A stretch of 40,510 bases of DNA from a bacterium UBP15_UBA6099 (GCA_002435745.1 DIWT01000044.1:1-40510); one strand, 5' to 3'. Positions 1 through 8,395 are shown, counted from the stretch's first letter. Notes: generated from the letters alone by a model not told the origin. Made by a program: numbers and translations.

Positions 1-543
1 GACGGCGACATGTACGGCGAGGGCGGCAACCATCTGCTCAACGCCATGCGGAGAAACATCGGAGTGAAGGCGTTCGTTCACAACAATCAGGTTTACGGAC
101 TCACCAAGGGGCAGGCGTCGCCCACTTCGGAGCCGGGCTTCGTCACGAAAATCCAGACGAAGGGCGTCGTTCTGGAGCCGCTCAACCCGCTAGCCCTCGG
201 CGTCGCCGAGAACTGCTCGTTCGTGGCGCGCTCGACATCGGTTATGCCGGAGCATCTTACGGCGATGATGGCCGAGGCGATAAAGGCCGACGGGTTCGCA
301 CTGCTGGACATCCTTCAACCATGCGTGTCTTTCAACAAAATCAACACCGCAAAATGGTATAAGGAAAGATGCAGGGAACTGCCCCCGGATTATGACCCGA
401 CGGACAGGGAGGCGGCGTTCGCCGAGGCGCTCAAATGGGGCGACGAAATCCCCGTAGGAATCATATACAGGGGCGCGCGGCGGAGCTTTGAGGACATGAC
501 TCCCGCGCTCGCCGGGGAACCTCTCTGCTCGCTGGGCGGTTAA
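1..543 (+). CDS. 2-oxoacid:ferredoxin oxidoreductase, beta (TPP-binding) subunit, 3' part
   Basis: This is the C-terminal part of a PorB/KorB-type subunit; the 5' end lies outside the window and the frame is open from base 1. The first residues, DGDMYGEGGNHLLNAMRRN, are the end of the GDGD...GGNH segment that holds Mg-thiamine diphosphate in this family. The next stretch, with VHNNQVYGLTKGQASPTS, is the conserved strand and loop after the TPP site. The enzyme oxidatively decarboxylates a 2-oxoacid with CoA and passes electrons to ferredoxin in the cytoplasm. The alpha subunit would be expected just upstream. The remaining sequence does not separate pyruvate from 2-oxoglutarate or branched-chain substrates, so no symbol is given. 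About 84 nt separate it from the next gene. Confidence 0.9.
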   Translation, partial: DGDMYGEGGNHLLNAMRRNIGVKAFVHNNQVYGLTKGQASPTSEPGFVTKIQTKGVVLEPLNPLALGVAENCSFVARSTSVMPEHLTAMMAEAIKADGFALLDILQPCVSFNKINTAKWYKERCRELPPDYDPTDREAAFAEALKWGDEIPVGIIYRGARRSFEDMTPALAGEPLCSLGG

Positions 544-627
544 TACAGTATCGGAGCCGCGCAAAGTAGCGCTCGCCCGGTTTTCAGCCCTGCCCAGAGC
601 GAATCAGGGTTTAAGGAGGCGATACTC

Positions 628-1245
628 ATGGAATTGAATCAAGTATTTAATCAGAGAAGATCGGTGAATTTTTTCGACACCGAGAAAAAAATCGACGAGG
701 AAACGATAAGGCGCATATACGACATAGCGAAACTGGCTCCCTCGTCATTCAACTTGCAGCCGTGGAAGATAGTGTTGGTTAGCGACCCGGAGCAGAAAGA
801 GAAGCTCAAGAAATGCGCGGGCGGGCAGCCGAAGGTGACGGAAGCGTCCCACGTGGCCATAGTTCTCGGCGACAAGAAGGCGCATGAGAAGATGGACCCG
901 ACACTCGACGATTTCATAGCGAGAGGCTTCTTCGGAGAGCAGATGCGCGACACGCTGAAAGGGATGGCGAAAGGGCTGTACGCGGGAGAAAACGAGAGGG
1001 CGTTCGCGAGCCGGAACGCGGGACTGTTCGCGATGTCGTTCATGCTGGCGGCCAAATCGCTGGGAGTAGACACGCACCCGATGGACGGCATGGACAACAA
1101 CGCGGTGCGGGAGGCGTTCAACGTGCCGGACGACTACGACGTCGTGATGCTGATAGCGATAGGGAAACACGACGAGGCGAAGGCGCTGTTGCCGAGGGCG
1201 GGCAGGAAGCCGTTCGAGGAAGTGTTCGTGAAGGAAACGTTCTGA
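628..1245 (+). CDS. nitroreductase family FMN-dependent oxidoreductase
   Basis: A 205-residue protein of the usual length for the FMN-binding nitroreductase family. The N-terminal RRSVNFF segment and PSSFNLQPW at about residues 38-46 are the phosphate- and isoalloxazine-contacting elements of the family. The C-terminal part, with FAMSFMLAAKSLGVDTHPMDGMD, is the other conserved core. Members are cytoplasmic homodimers that use NAD(P)H to reduce nitroaromatics, quinones or enones; the natural substrate cannot be inferred. The start is set by a strong AAGGAGG at 613-619, 8 nt before the ATG. The gene appears monocistronic, with a separate promoter-like site before the next gene. Confidence 0.9.
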   Translation: MELNQVFNQRRSVNFFDTEKKIDEETIRRIYDIAKLAPSSFNLQPWKIVLVSDPEQKEKLKKCAGGQPKVTEASHVAIVLGDKKAHEKMDPTLDDFIARGFFGEQMRDTLKGMAKGLYAGENERAFASRNAGLFAMSFMLAAKSLGVDTHPMDGMDNNAVREAFNVPDDYDVVMLIAIGKHDEAKALLPRAGRKPFEEVFVKETF

Positions 1246-1334
1246 AGCGATATTGCGTCGCGGCCCCGGCGGCGCGGAGTTAGCGGGCGTCGGAATTCCG
1301 CGCGCGGGGCGCTGATTATTTTCTGAAAAATCCG

Positions 1335-1404
1335 TATAATCATTGACAGGCCCACGATCGCGCGGCGGCGTGGACCGCCTGCCTTTGTGCCGGCGGGCAT
1401 TTTT
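1335..1404 (+). promoter_or_regulatory. promoter -10 and terminator-like leader hairpin before the dehydrogenase gene
   Basis: A perfect TATAAT at 1335-1340 lies about 88 nt before the dehydrogenase start; a -35 match is poor (CTGATT at 1312-1317). Inside the predicted leader, GCCTGCC (1377-1383) can pair with GGCGGGC (1392-1398), with one G-U pair, followed by ATTTTT (1399-1404). The hairpin could be an attenuator, or a terminator for read-through from the nitroreductase gene. No known riboswitch was recognised. Confidence 0.4.
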
Positions 1405-1427
1405 CAATCCTAGGAGGATTGCGGGTC

Positions 1428-2615
1428 ATGAAGATGAAAGCGGTTAGACTGCACGCGAAGTGGGCTCCCAAGCCGGGTTTCAAACTTGGGGCGAAAGACG
1501 TCGATGGAGTACAGACGTATCTCGGAAGCTTGGTGTGGAAGACGCCGAAGATAGTCATAGAGGAAGTGGAGATCCCCGAGCCGGGGCCGAAGGAAGTTCT
1601 AATCGAGGTGGTGGCGTGCGGGATATGCGGGTCTGACGTGCACATGGCGCAACCCGACGACAAGGGATATATCTGGTATCCGGGGCTGACCGGGTTCCCA
1701 TGCACGCTGGGCCACGAGTTCAGCGGCGTGGTGGTGAAGGGCGGGCCGGGAGCGTTGAACAAGCGCACCAACAAGCCGTTCAAGGGCGGAGAGCCTGTCA
1801 CCGCCGAAGAGATGCTGTGGTGCGCGTCCTGCCGCCCGTGCGCGGACGGCTGGCCGAACCACTGCGAGCGCTTGGACGAGCTGGGGTTCAACGTGGACGG
1901 CGCTTTCGCAAAATATATCGTGGTTCCCGACCGGGTGGTGTGGAGCCTAGAGCCTCTGAAGAAACTCTACAAGGGCAACGACCTGTTCCTCGCCGGAAGT
2001 TTGGTTGAGCCGACGAGCGTGGCGTACAACGCGGTAATCGAGCGCGGCAAGGGCATCCGCCCCGGCGACAACGTGGTCATCTGCGGCGGAGGCCCCATCG
2101 GGCAGGCTGCAACCGCCATTCTCAAACGCATGGGAGCCGCCAACGTCATCATGTCCGAACCCGAACCGGGCCGCGCGCGCATGGCCAAAAAGTTCGGCGC
2201 GGACTATGTTGTCAATCCGCTAAAAGAAAACCTCGTCGAGAAAGTCCTAAAATACACCGACGGGCAGGGCGCGGACATCTATCTCGAAGCCACCGGGCTT
2301 CCCACAGTCGTTTACCCGCTCATCGAGCAGTGCGTGTGGGAGGGCAGGACGGTGAACGCCACTATCGTCGTCGTCGCCCGCGCGGACGCCAAGATGCCGG
2401 TCACCGGAGAAGTGCTTCAGGTGCGCCGCGCCGAGATTATCGGCGCTCAGGGCCACTCCGGACACGGCACTTTCCCGCGCGTCATCAGCATGATGGCTTC
2501 AGGCATGGACATGACCCCAATGATCACCCGCAAGGTGAAAATGGACAACGTGCCCGAACAGATTATCAAGCTCCGCACCAACAGGACGGACTGCAAGATC
2601 ACCTGCGTTATGTGA
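1428..2615 (+). CDS. zinc-dependent dehydrogenase, scyllo-inosose 3-dehydrogenase-like
   Basis: A 395-residue medium-chain zinc dehydrogenase. The catalytic zinc region is CGICGSDVHM with GHEFSGVVV. A four-cysteine structural zinc lobe is visible as LWCASCRPCADGWPNHC. The Rossmann fold starts at CGGGPIGQA. The unusual N-terminus (MKAVRLHAKWAPKPGF) and the segments TGFPCTLGHEFSG, ELGFNVDGAFAKY and GHSGHGTFPRVISMMASGMD closely resemble what I recall of the Thermotoga scyllo-inosose 3-dehydrogenase of inositol catabolism. That substrate is inferred from similarity. The longest frame begins at TTG 1419, but TAGGAGG at 1411-1417 is correctly spaced for ATG 1428. No other inositol genes are in the window. 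A hairpin terminator follows. Confidence 0.85.
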   Translation: MKMKAVRLHAKWAPKPGFKLGAKDVDGVQTYLGSLVWKTPKIVIEEVEIPEPGPKEVLIEVVACGICGSDVHMAQPDDKGYIWYPGLTGFPCTLGHEFSGVVVKGGPGALNKRTNKPFKGGEPVTAEEMLWCASCRPCADGWPNHCERLDELGFNVDGAFAKYIVVPDRVVWSLEPLKKLYKGNDLFLAGSLVEPTSVAYNAVIERGKGIRPGDNVVICGGGPIGQAATAILKRMGAANVIMSEPEPGRARMAKKFGADYVVNPLKENLVEKVLKYTDGQGADIYLEATGLPTVVYPLIEQCVWEGRTVNATIVVVARADAKMPVTGEVLQVRRAEIIGAQGHSGHGTFPRVISMMASGMDMTPMITRKVKMDNVPEQIIKLRTNRTDCKITCVM

Positions 2616-2628
2616 GACTTAACCGGGG

Positions 2629-2659
2629 GCGCGGGTGGAACAGCCCGCGCTCTCTTTTT
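2629..2659 (+). terminator. rho-independent terminator after the dehydrogenase gene
   Basis: GCGCGGG (2629-2635) pairs with CCCGCGC (2644-2650) around an 8-nt loop, followed by TCTCTTTTT. It lies 14 nt after the dehydrogenase stop and argues that the next gene starts downstream of it, at 2689, not at GTG 2635. Confidence 0.75.
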
Positions 2660-2688
2660 CCCGCCCCGACCGGGCGAGAGCGTTTTAT

Positions 2689-3822
2689 ATGAGCCAGAAC
2701 AATTCCGGCAACAGCGACAACCATGAACGGATGGAGAAAGACCTAGAGCTTCTCCGCTCGATTTCGTACGACCTCGTCCACGAAAACGCCGATCTTAAAA
2801 ACCGGCTGGACGAGCGGGAGCGGGAGCTTAACCTGCTTTACACGGTAATCGGCCGAGTCAATGTCGTCATGGAGGCGGAGGAAGTCAAGGACATCATCAT
2901 CGAGTTGACGATGAGCTTCTTTCCAACGGTCGGGTTCTGCATGATAGCGCTGTTCGACGAAGAGGCCGGGCTGGCGGTGAGATACGCGCGGCGGGGCGGC
3001 CCCACCGTGTCCGAAAAAATCGCCATGCCCTTTCCGATGGACGACTCCGTTAAGTGGGACGAAGTCGTCGCCGCCGAGGAATGGAACGATTTCTTCGAGC
3101 GGCGCGAGGAGATAAAGGGACTGCAATCGACGTTCATCCCGCTTGAACTGAAGACGAGGCAGATAGGCTTCGTCATGCTGGGCAGGCCGCGCGGCTCCGA
3201 ATACGACGAAGGCGAATGGCGGCTGCTCCGCACGATGGCCAACTATTGCTCGGTGTCAATCGACAACAGCAAACTCTATCAACTCGCCATCACCGACACG
3301 CTCACCGGGCTGTTCAACCGAAGGTATTTCGACAACAGGCTCGAACGCGAGATGGAGAGGGCGCGAGAGCGCGGAACCACGCTGGCCCTGCTCATGCTCG
3401 ACCTCGACCGTTTCAAGAGAATCAACGACACGCACGGGCATCCCGCCGGGGACCAAGTGCTCAAAGAGCTTGCCGAGCGCATGCTCGAAGGCCGCGAAGA
3501 CGGGCGCGTCGTCTGCCGCGTCGGAGGCGAGGAGTTCGCCGTTCTTCTCCCCGGTATCGAACTCGCCGAAGCCGAATCAAAGGCGGAAACGATCCGCGAC
3601 GCCTCCGGCTCCCGCCCTTACATGTTCGACGCGGACTGCCGCCAGATAACTCAAACCATCACCATCAGCATCGGCGTCGCGGTGTTTCCCAAAGACGGGG
3701 ACAACCCGGAGGCTCTGGTCAGCAAGGCGGACCAAGCTCTATACCTCGCGAAAGCGCTGGGCAGAAACCGCGTGGTGTCCCACAGCGCGGCCCGCATGGA
3801 AAAACTTCACGGCGCGGATTAA
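2689..3822 (+). CDS. GAF-GGDEF diguanylate cyclase
   Basis: A 377-residue cytoplasmic protein without a membrane segment. Residues 10-50 are charged and predicted coiled coil. A GAF-like sensor follows at about 45-180. A C-terminal GGDEF domain (about 205-365) has the DTLTGLFNRRYF entry motif, LDLDRFKRINDTHGH and the active-site GGEEF at 279-283, so it should condense two GTP into c-di-GMP. The aspartate of the RxxD inhibitory site before GGEEF appears to be replaced by arginine, so classical product inhibition may be absent. The open frame extends up to GTG 2635, but that would begin inside the preceding terminator; ATG 2689 is preferred although it has no strong Shine-Dalgarno sequence. A PilZ protein at 16796-17566 is a possible effector of its product. 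Confidence 0.9.
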   Translation: MSQNNSGNSDNHERMEKDLELLRSISYDLVHENADLKNRLDERERELNLLYTVIGRVNVVMEAEEVKDIIIELTMSFFPTVGFCMIALFDEEAGLAVRYARRGGPTVSEKIAMPFPMDDSVKWDEVVAAEEWNDFFERREEIKGLQSTFIPLELKTRQIGFVMLGRPRGSEYDEGEWRLLRTMANYCSVSIDNSKLYQLAITDTLTGLFNRRYFDNRLEREMERARERGTTLALLMLDLDRFKRINDTHGHPAGDQVLKELAERMLEGREDGRVVCRVGGEEFAVLLPGIELAEAESKAETIRDASGSRPYMFDADCRQITQTITISIGVAVFPKDGDNPEALVSKADQALYLAKALGRNRVVSHSAARMEKLHGAD

Positions 3823-3845
3823 CCCTTTCAGAATCTAATCTGTCA

Positions 3846-3866
3846 TATAATATAGACCACAGGAGG
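3846..3866 (+). promoter_or_regulatory. promoter -10 and RBS of cutA
   Basis: TATAAT at 3846-3851 is followed by AGGAGG at 3861-3866, 9 nt before the ATG at 3876. The spacing suggests a very short leader of about 18 nt. No convincing -35 box is seen. Confidence 0.5.
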
Positions 3867-3875
3867 CCCCTTCGC

Positions 3876-4211
3876 ATGGAAGACTCAGGCCGCGTCGTCG
3901 TATATATCACCGCTCCGAACGAAGAAGAGGCGGAGCGCATCGCGCGCATGCTCGTCGACAAACGCCTCGCCGCATGCGCCGCTCTCGTCTCTCCCATACG
4001 CTCCATCTACAGATGGAAGGGGGAGGTCTGCGACGAAAAGGAAGTCCTAATCATCGCCAAGACCGTCTCGGCCATGTTCGGCTCGCTTCGCGACGCCGTG
4101 CTTGAAGTCCACTCTTACGAAGTCCCGGAGATAGTGGCCGTTCCCATCGCGGACGGAGAGAGCAGATATCTGCAATGGATAACGGACAACGCGGACGGAG
4201 GGCGGGCGTGA
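3876..4211 (+). CDS. cutA: divalent-cation tolerance protein CutA
   Basis: A 111-residue protein of normal CutA length. It starts with the beta strand VVVYITAPNEEEAERIARML, followed by LAACAALV and the signature YRWKGEV at about residues 46-52; KEVLIIAKT and HSYEVPEIVAVPI complete the ferredoxin-like fold. CutA forms very stable trimers and is linked to copper/divalent cation tolerance, although its biochemical role is unsettled. The start has a strong AGGAGG. Its last codons overlap the GTG start of the following gene by 4 nt, so the two are probably translated together. Confidence 0.95.
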   Translation: MEDSGRVVVYITAPNEEEAERIARMLVDKRLAACAALVSPIRSIYRWKGEVCDEKEVLIIAKTVSAMFGSLRDAVLEVHSYEVPEIVAVPIADGESRYLQWITDNADGGRA

Positions 4212-5014
4212 GCGCGAGGCCGATAATAACGCTGATGACGGACTTCGGCGACAGCGACGCATACGTCGGCGCGATGAAAGGGGCCATCCTTTCCATCGCC
4301 CCGGACGCCGCAGTGGTGGATATCGCACACAACATACCTCCTTTTAACTTGCTGTCCGCCGCATATCTTCTGACGACGTACTTCGCCGAGTTCCCGCCGG
4401 GGACGGCGCACATCGCGGTGGTCGATCCGGGCGTGGGCGGCGCGAGGGACTGTCTAGCGGTGAAGGCGAAGGGATACTATTTGCTGTTGCCGGACAACGG
4501 CATCGCCGGGATGGCGCTCGATGCGGCGGGCGACGGCTGGGAGGCGCGAAGAATCGCGAACCCGGCCCTTATGGCTCCAAAAGTCAGCCAGACTTTTCAC
4601 GGGCGGGACGTTTTCGCTCCCGCCGCCGCCAGACTCGTTTCCGGATTCCCATTCTCCGAGGTCGGCCCGGCAACATTCAGGATAGAGCGCCTCAAAGCCG
4701 CGTCCGTATCCATAGCCCCCGGCGCGGTTTCCGGCGCGGTCGTCCACATCGACAGGTTCGGCAACTTCATAACAAATGTGATGGACGAGCACATAGACCG
4801 CGCGGGCGGCAAGGCGTTCTTCGTCACCATCGGCGAATACACCATCATGGGGCTGTCCGAGACTTATGAATCAAGGCCGCCGGGAGAACTGCTCGCGTAC
4901 GTCGGCAGCTCCGGCAGGCTGGAGATAGGAGTGTCGCGCGGGCGCGCGTCGGACATCGTCGGCAAGCCGGTCGGCTCCCCGGTGACCGTCAGGTCAAGGC
5001 CGTCCGCCCTGTGA
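4208..5014 (+). CDS. S-adenosyl-L-methionine hydrolase (DUF62, SAM hydroxide adenosyltransferase)
   Basis: A 268-residue member of the family that includes fluorinase and chlorinase. Diagnostic motifs are TDFGDSDAYVGAMKG at the N-terminus, VVDPGVGG, LPDNGIAG, FHGRDVFAPAAA and HIDRFGNFITN in the C-terminal domain. Most bacterial members hydrolyse SAM to adenosine and L-methionine using an activated water; the sequence gives no reason to expect halogenase activity. The start is GTG at 4208, overlapping the cutA stop (GTGA), with GGAGGG 5 nt upstream. An in-frame ATG at 4175 lies inside cutA and is less likely. Confidence 0.92.
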   Translation: MSARPIITLMTDFGDSDAYVGAMKGAILSIAPDAAVVDIAHNIPPFNLLSAAYLLTTYFAEFPPGTAHIAVVDPGVGGARDCLAVKAKGYYLLLPDNGIAGMALDAAGDGWEARRIANPALMAPKVSQTFHGRDVFAPAAARLVSGFPFSEVGPATFRIERLKAASVSIAPGAVSGAVVHIDRFGNFITNVMDEHIDRAGGKAFFVTIGEYTIMGLSETYESRPPGELLAYVGSSGRLEIGVSRGRASDIVGKPVGSPVTVRSRPSAL

Positions 5015-5032
5015 GCCTGAAGCCCGCGCTGA

Positions 5033-5038
5033 TATAAT
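5033..5038 (+). promoter_or_regulatory. -10 box, candidate leaderless promoter of the M48 protease gene
   Basis: A perfect TATAAT ends 7 nt before the A of the ATG at 5045, so the predicted transcription start coincides with the start codon. Only a weak AAGAG lies between them. The same arrangement occurs before 7700, 12144 and, on the minus strand, 20616. Confidence 0.5.
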
Positions 5039-5044
5039 AAGAGC

Positions 5045-6202
5045 ATGGTCATGTTCGCAAATCTCGCAAACAGTCCGGCGGCAAGAGCTTTCGCGGCCCT
5101 GCTCGCCCTAGCGCTGGCCGTCGCTTTCCCGTCCGCGTCCGCCCGCGCCGGCATGTTCGACATCAGCGACGCCCGCGAGGCCAAACTCGGAAAAGAGGCC
5201 GCCGACGCTTTCATCAAACATTACGGGCTTTACGCTAACGAGGCGGAAGCCCGCCGCGTAGAGGCCGTCGGAAAGACGGTCGTAGAATTCTCCGACAGAA
5301 CCGACATCGAATACCACTTCTATCTTCTAGACACGAAAATGGTGAACGCGTTCGCCATCCCCGGCGGGTTCGTGTTCATGACGCGCGGCATAATGGAAAT
5401 TATCGACGACGACGACGAACTGGCCTCCGTCATCGGGCACGAAATCGCCCACATAGCAAAAAAACACAGCATGACTCTCTACAAGGCCGACATGAGAAAC
5501 ACGATGATAAATCTGCTGCTCTTCGCGTTGTCGAAAGACCCCAACGTGGTCATGGCCGGACAGATGGTCGAACAGTCTCGGCAGGAGGTGTTCGGGCGCA
5601 AGGCGGAGATTGAGGCGGACAGGCTGGGGCTGGAATACATGCACAAAGCCGGATACGAAGCCGACGCCTTCATGCGCTTCATGAGAAAACTCGCCAGAGT
5701 GGAACAGAACAGGCCGGAGTTGCTCGAAGACTACTATTACACGCACCCCCCGATGGACGTGCGGCAGACGCTCGTCGAGGAGAACTACCGGCGGATCGGG
5801 CTGGAGCCGCCGGAGGAGAAGCGGGGAACGGCGAAGGGCAGGCTGGTGGCGGGCGAGGCGTGCCCGGCCGACGGCGGCCCGTGCGCGGGCGTGGTCAAAG
5901 GGCCTCGCGGCGAACTGATGCGCATGGCCGATCCCGGCCCCGCGGGCGACCCCTATCTGCGCGCCCTCTCCGCCGCCGCCGCTCTCAACCGCCTGTTCTC
6001 CGAACCCACCGCATTCTTCGACTTCGGCAAAAAAATCTCTGGCGACCACGCCGAACTCCTTGTCCGCAACATCCGCGCCGCCGAGGCTCTCCCCGGCGAC
6101 CTCGAAACCAATTCCGCCGACTCCGCCGACGAACTGGTTGACACGTGGATACAAAATCTGAAATTATTTATATGGAGCGATATCGTGGGAAGAGAGATGT
6201 GA
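5045..6202 (+). CDS. exported M48-family zinc metalloprotease
   Basis: A 385-residue protein with an N-terminal signal peptide (hydrophobic AFAALLALALAVAFPSASA, probable cleavage after ARA near residue 36). The zinc site is HEIAH at residues 132-136, followed by AKKH, and the third ligand lies in EIEAD at 188-192. This is the arrangement of periplasmic M48 proteases such as BepA/LoiP, which handle outer-membrane proteins or degrade misfolded ones. Strands before the motif (MVNAFAIPGGFVFMTRG) are also typical. The roughly 120 residues after the protease core are not recognised, and no TPR repeats are evident. The gene ends 1 nt before the next start codon, suggesting coupling to the regulator. 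Confidence 0.9.
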   Translation: MVMFANLANSPAARAFAALLALALAVAFPSASARAGMFDISDAREAKLGKEAADAFIKHYGLYANEAEARRVEAVGKTVVEFSDRTDIEYHFYLLDTKMVNAFAIPGGFVFMTRGIMEIIDDDDELASVIGHEIAHIAKKHSMTLYKADMRNTMINLLLFALSKDPNVVMAGQMVEQSRQEVFGRKAEIEADRLGLEYMHKAGYEADAFMRFMRKLARVEQNRPELLEDYYYTHPPMDVRQTLVEENYRRIGLEPPEEKRGTAKGRLVAGEACPADGGPCAGVVKGPRGELMRMADPGPAGDPYLRALSAAAALNRLFSEPTAFFDFGKKISGDHAELLVRNIRAAEALPGDLETNSADSADELVDTWIQNLKLFIWSDIVGREM

Positions 6203-6203
6203 C

Positions 6204-7601
6204 ATGGCGACCATACTGCTGGTGGACGACGAGAAACGAATAAGGGAAGGCGTGGCGCGCGCGCTCAAGGCGATGGGGCACGACATCGCGACAGCCGCCG
6301 ACGGCGCCGAGGCGCTGGAGTCAATGGCCGAACGCGAGCCGGACGTGGTCATCACCGACCTGTTTATGCCCGGCATGGACGGCATACAACTGCTGGCCGC
6401 CGCCAAGGAGCGCCACCCGCATTCCGTCGTCATCATCTTCACCGGCAGGGGAACCATCGAAAGCGCCGTCTCCGCCATCAAGGACGGGGCGTTCGACTAC
6501 ATAACAAAACCTTTCAACCTCGACGCGGTGGAAGTCGTCGTCAATCGCGCCGTCGCCCACAGGAAACTGCTCGTCGAGAACGCATCCCTCAAGGACCAGA
6601 TCGGGCGCGCCAACTCCTATGAAAACATCATCGGCGGCTCCGAGGCCATGCGCGATGTCTACCGCGTCATCGACAGGATTAAGGACACGTGGACCAACGT
6701 GCTGGTCACCGGCGAAAGCGGCTCCGGCAAGGAGCTTGTCGCCCGCGCCGTCCACTTCAGCGGGGCTTTCAAACAAAAGCCTTTCGTCACGGTCGATTGC
6801 GCCTCTCTCTCCGAAAATTTGCTGGAAAGCGAACTCTTCGGCCACGCTAAAGGGGCTTTCACCAGCGCCCACAGGGACAAAACGGGCTACTTCGAGACAG
6901 CCGACGGCGGAACCGTATTCCTCGACGAGATAGCAGAGTTCAGCTCGCACCTCCAGACCCGCCTGCTGCGCGTCATTCAGGAAGGCGAGTTCTCCCGCGT
7001 CGGCGAAACCGTTTCCCGCCGCGTCAAAGTCAGAATCATCGCCGCCACCAATCGCAACCTCGAACAGGCGGTCAGGTCCGGAGCTTTCCGCGAAGACCTC
7101 TTCTACAGGCTCAACGTCATCTCCATCAACGTTCCCCCTCTTAGGAAACGAATTGAGGACATCCCCGACTTGGTGGAGTTCTTCCTCTCCAAGTTCAACA
7201 AGAAATTCGGCAGAAACATCTCATCGGTCTCCAGCGACGCGCTCGCCGTTTTCGCCGAATATGACTGGCCGGGCAACGTCCGCGAACTGGAAAACCTTAT
7301 GGAGCGCACCTTCATTTTCTGCGACGACGACGCAATGCGCGTCCACCACCTTCAGGAGCCGCTGAAAACCATCGCCGGCCTATCGAAAACAAACGCGGTC
7401 CCCGACCTGACCGACCTCAACTATAAGGACGCCAAAGACGCGGTTGTCCGAAGGTTCGGACGCGAATATTTTGAGGAACTTCTCGAAAAGTGCGAAGGCA
7501 ACATCAGCGAAGCAGCCCGGCGCAGCGGAATAGACCGCGGCTGCTTCTACCGGCTGATAAAAAAATTCAACGTCGACCGCCCCGAATTCTTCGAAGAATA
7601 G
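6204..7601 (+). CDS. sigma-54-dependent response regulator, NtrC family
   Basis: A 465-residue three-domain activator. The receiver (1-120) has VDDE and a phosphorylatable Asp52 in ITDLFMPGMDG. The AAA+ domain (about 140-370) has Walker A GESGSGKE near 170 and Walker B GGTVFLDEI. The C-terminal Fis-type HTH reads NISEAARRSGIDRGCFYRLI. The sigma-54 contact loop is GAFTSA (217-222), not GAFTGA; natural serine variants exist but may weaken contact. No histidine kinase gene is nearby, so the partner is unknown. It begins 1 nt after the protease stop, with AGAGAG as a weak RBS. A sigma-54-like promoter at 10405-10420 could be a target. Confidence 0.93.
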   Translation: MATILLVDDEKRIREGVARALKAMGHDIATAADGAEALESMAEREPDVVITDLFMPGMDGIQLLAAAKERHPHSVVIIFTGRGTIESAVSAIKDGAFDYITKPFNLDAVEVVVNRAVAHRKLLVENASLKDQIGRANSYENIIGGSEAMRDVYRVIDRIKDTWTNVLVTGESGSGKELVARAVHFSGAFKQKPFVTVDCASLSENLLESELFGHAKGAFTSAHRDKTGYFETADGGTVFLDEIAEFSSHLQTRLLRVIQEGEFSRVGETVSRRVKVRIIAATNRNLEQAVRSGAFREDLFYRLNVISINVPPLRKRIEDIPDLVEFFLSKFNKKFGRNISSVSSDALAVFAEYDWPGNVRELENLMERTFIFCDDDAMRVHHLQEPLKTIAGLSKTNAVPDLTDLNYKDAKDAVVRRFGREYFEELLEKCEGNISEAARRSGIDRGCFYRLIKKFNVDRPEFFEE

Positions 7602-7686
7602 CACGGGTTGGCAATAACACAAACGAAAAAACCGGTTTTGCACAAAATGGTTTCCCCCCGGATTTAAATATTGTTTTGAGCGCGAG

Positions 7687-7692
7687 TATAAT
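7687..7692 (+). promoter_or_regulatory. -10 box, candidate leaderless promoter of the aminotransferase gene
   Basis: TATAAT at 7687-7692 ends 8 nt before the ATG at 7700, with no Shine-Dalgarno sequence between. A 12-bp perfect palindrome, AAAACCGGTTTT, sits at 7628-7639 upstream. No good -35 element is seen. Confidence 0.5.
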
Positions 7693-7699
7693 ACCTTTT

Positions 7700-8395
7700 A
7701 TGCTCGCATGCTCGAATCCGCGCGGGAGGATTGTTCTGAAAGAGCCGCAATTCAAACTGATTGAAACGATGCTGTGGAAGAGCGGGGAGGGGTTTCCGCT
7801 GTTCGAGGCGCACATGAGCCGTCTGCGCGCGTCGGCGTCCGACCTCGGATTCGCATTAGACGAGAGCGATGTCCGCGCGGGCGTTTTCGCCGCCGCCGAA
7901 TCGTTCGGCTCCGGCCCGGCCTTCAAAGCCAGACTGTTGCTTTCAGGCGACGGAGCGTTTGAAATCAGCGCAGCGCCTGTCGCTGCAGAGCCGCCCGCGC
8001 TGCCCCGCTTCGTCTCTTTCAGCCCCGACGCCGTGAACAGCGCCGACCCGCTCCTGCGCCACAAGACCACCCGAAGGGAATTCTACGACGACCGCCTCGC
8101 CGCCGCCCGCGCGCGAGGACTGTACGACATTCTCTTCCTCAACGAGCGCGGCGAAGCCGCAGAAGGCGCGTGGAACAACATCGTCGTCGAGATTGACGGC
8201 GCGCTCTTCACCCCGCCCGTCTCCTGCGGGCTGCTTCCCGGCGTGTTCAGGCACAACCTTCTTGAGCGGGGCTTGGCGGAGGAAAGAATCCTTTCTGCGA
8301 GCGACATCAAAAACGCCTCCGCCCTCTATTGCTGCAACGCCGTCCGCGGTATGGTGGAAGTCGCGCTTATAGACGGTTTTCCGGACTCTCTTTGA
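7700..8395 (+). CDS. aminotransferase class IV (aminodeoxychorismate lyase / branched-chain aminotransferase-like)
   Basis: About 231 residues with the fold-type IV PLP enzyme pattern. HKTTRREFYDDRLAAARARG contains the likely PLP lysine (KTT). FLNERGEAAEGAWNNIVVEIDG is the conserved glutamate/asparagine segment, and FTPPVSCGLLPGVFRHNLLE is the substrate-side loop. Length and short N-terminus suit PabC (4-amino-4-deoxychorismate lyase of folate synthesis) better than IlvE, but no pabA/pabB is adjacent, so the substrate is inferred. The frame extends upstream to 7490 inside the regulator gene; ATG 7700 follows a perfect -10 box and matches where family similarity starts. A clear terminator follows at 8428-8468. 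Confidence 0.85.
   Translation: MLACSNPRGRIVLKEPQFKLIETMLWKSGEGFPLFEAHMSRLRASASDLGFALDESDVRAGVFAAAESFGSGPAFKARLLLSGDGAFEISAAPVAAEPPALPRFVSFSPDAVNSADPLLRHKTTRREFYDDRLAAARARGLYDILFLNERGEAAEGAWNNIVVEIDGALFTPPVSCGLLPGVFRHNLLERGLAEERILSASDIKNASALYCCNAVRGMVEVALIDGFPDSL

Noticed and set aside
4208..5014. Halogenase (fluorinase/chlorinase) activity for the DUF62 protein
   Set aside because: Fluorinases are rare and carry a distinctive extra loop that I cannot identify here. The common SAM-hydrolase activity is the safer reading.
5327..6154. Long minus-strand open frame (275 codons) opposite the M48 protease gene
   Set aside because: The plus strand encodes a complete protease with signal peptide and zinc site. 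The antisense frame is a by-product of GC-rich codon use and has no recognisable motifs.
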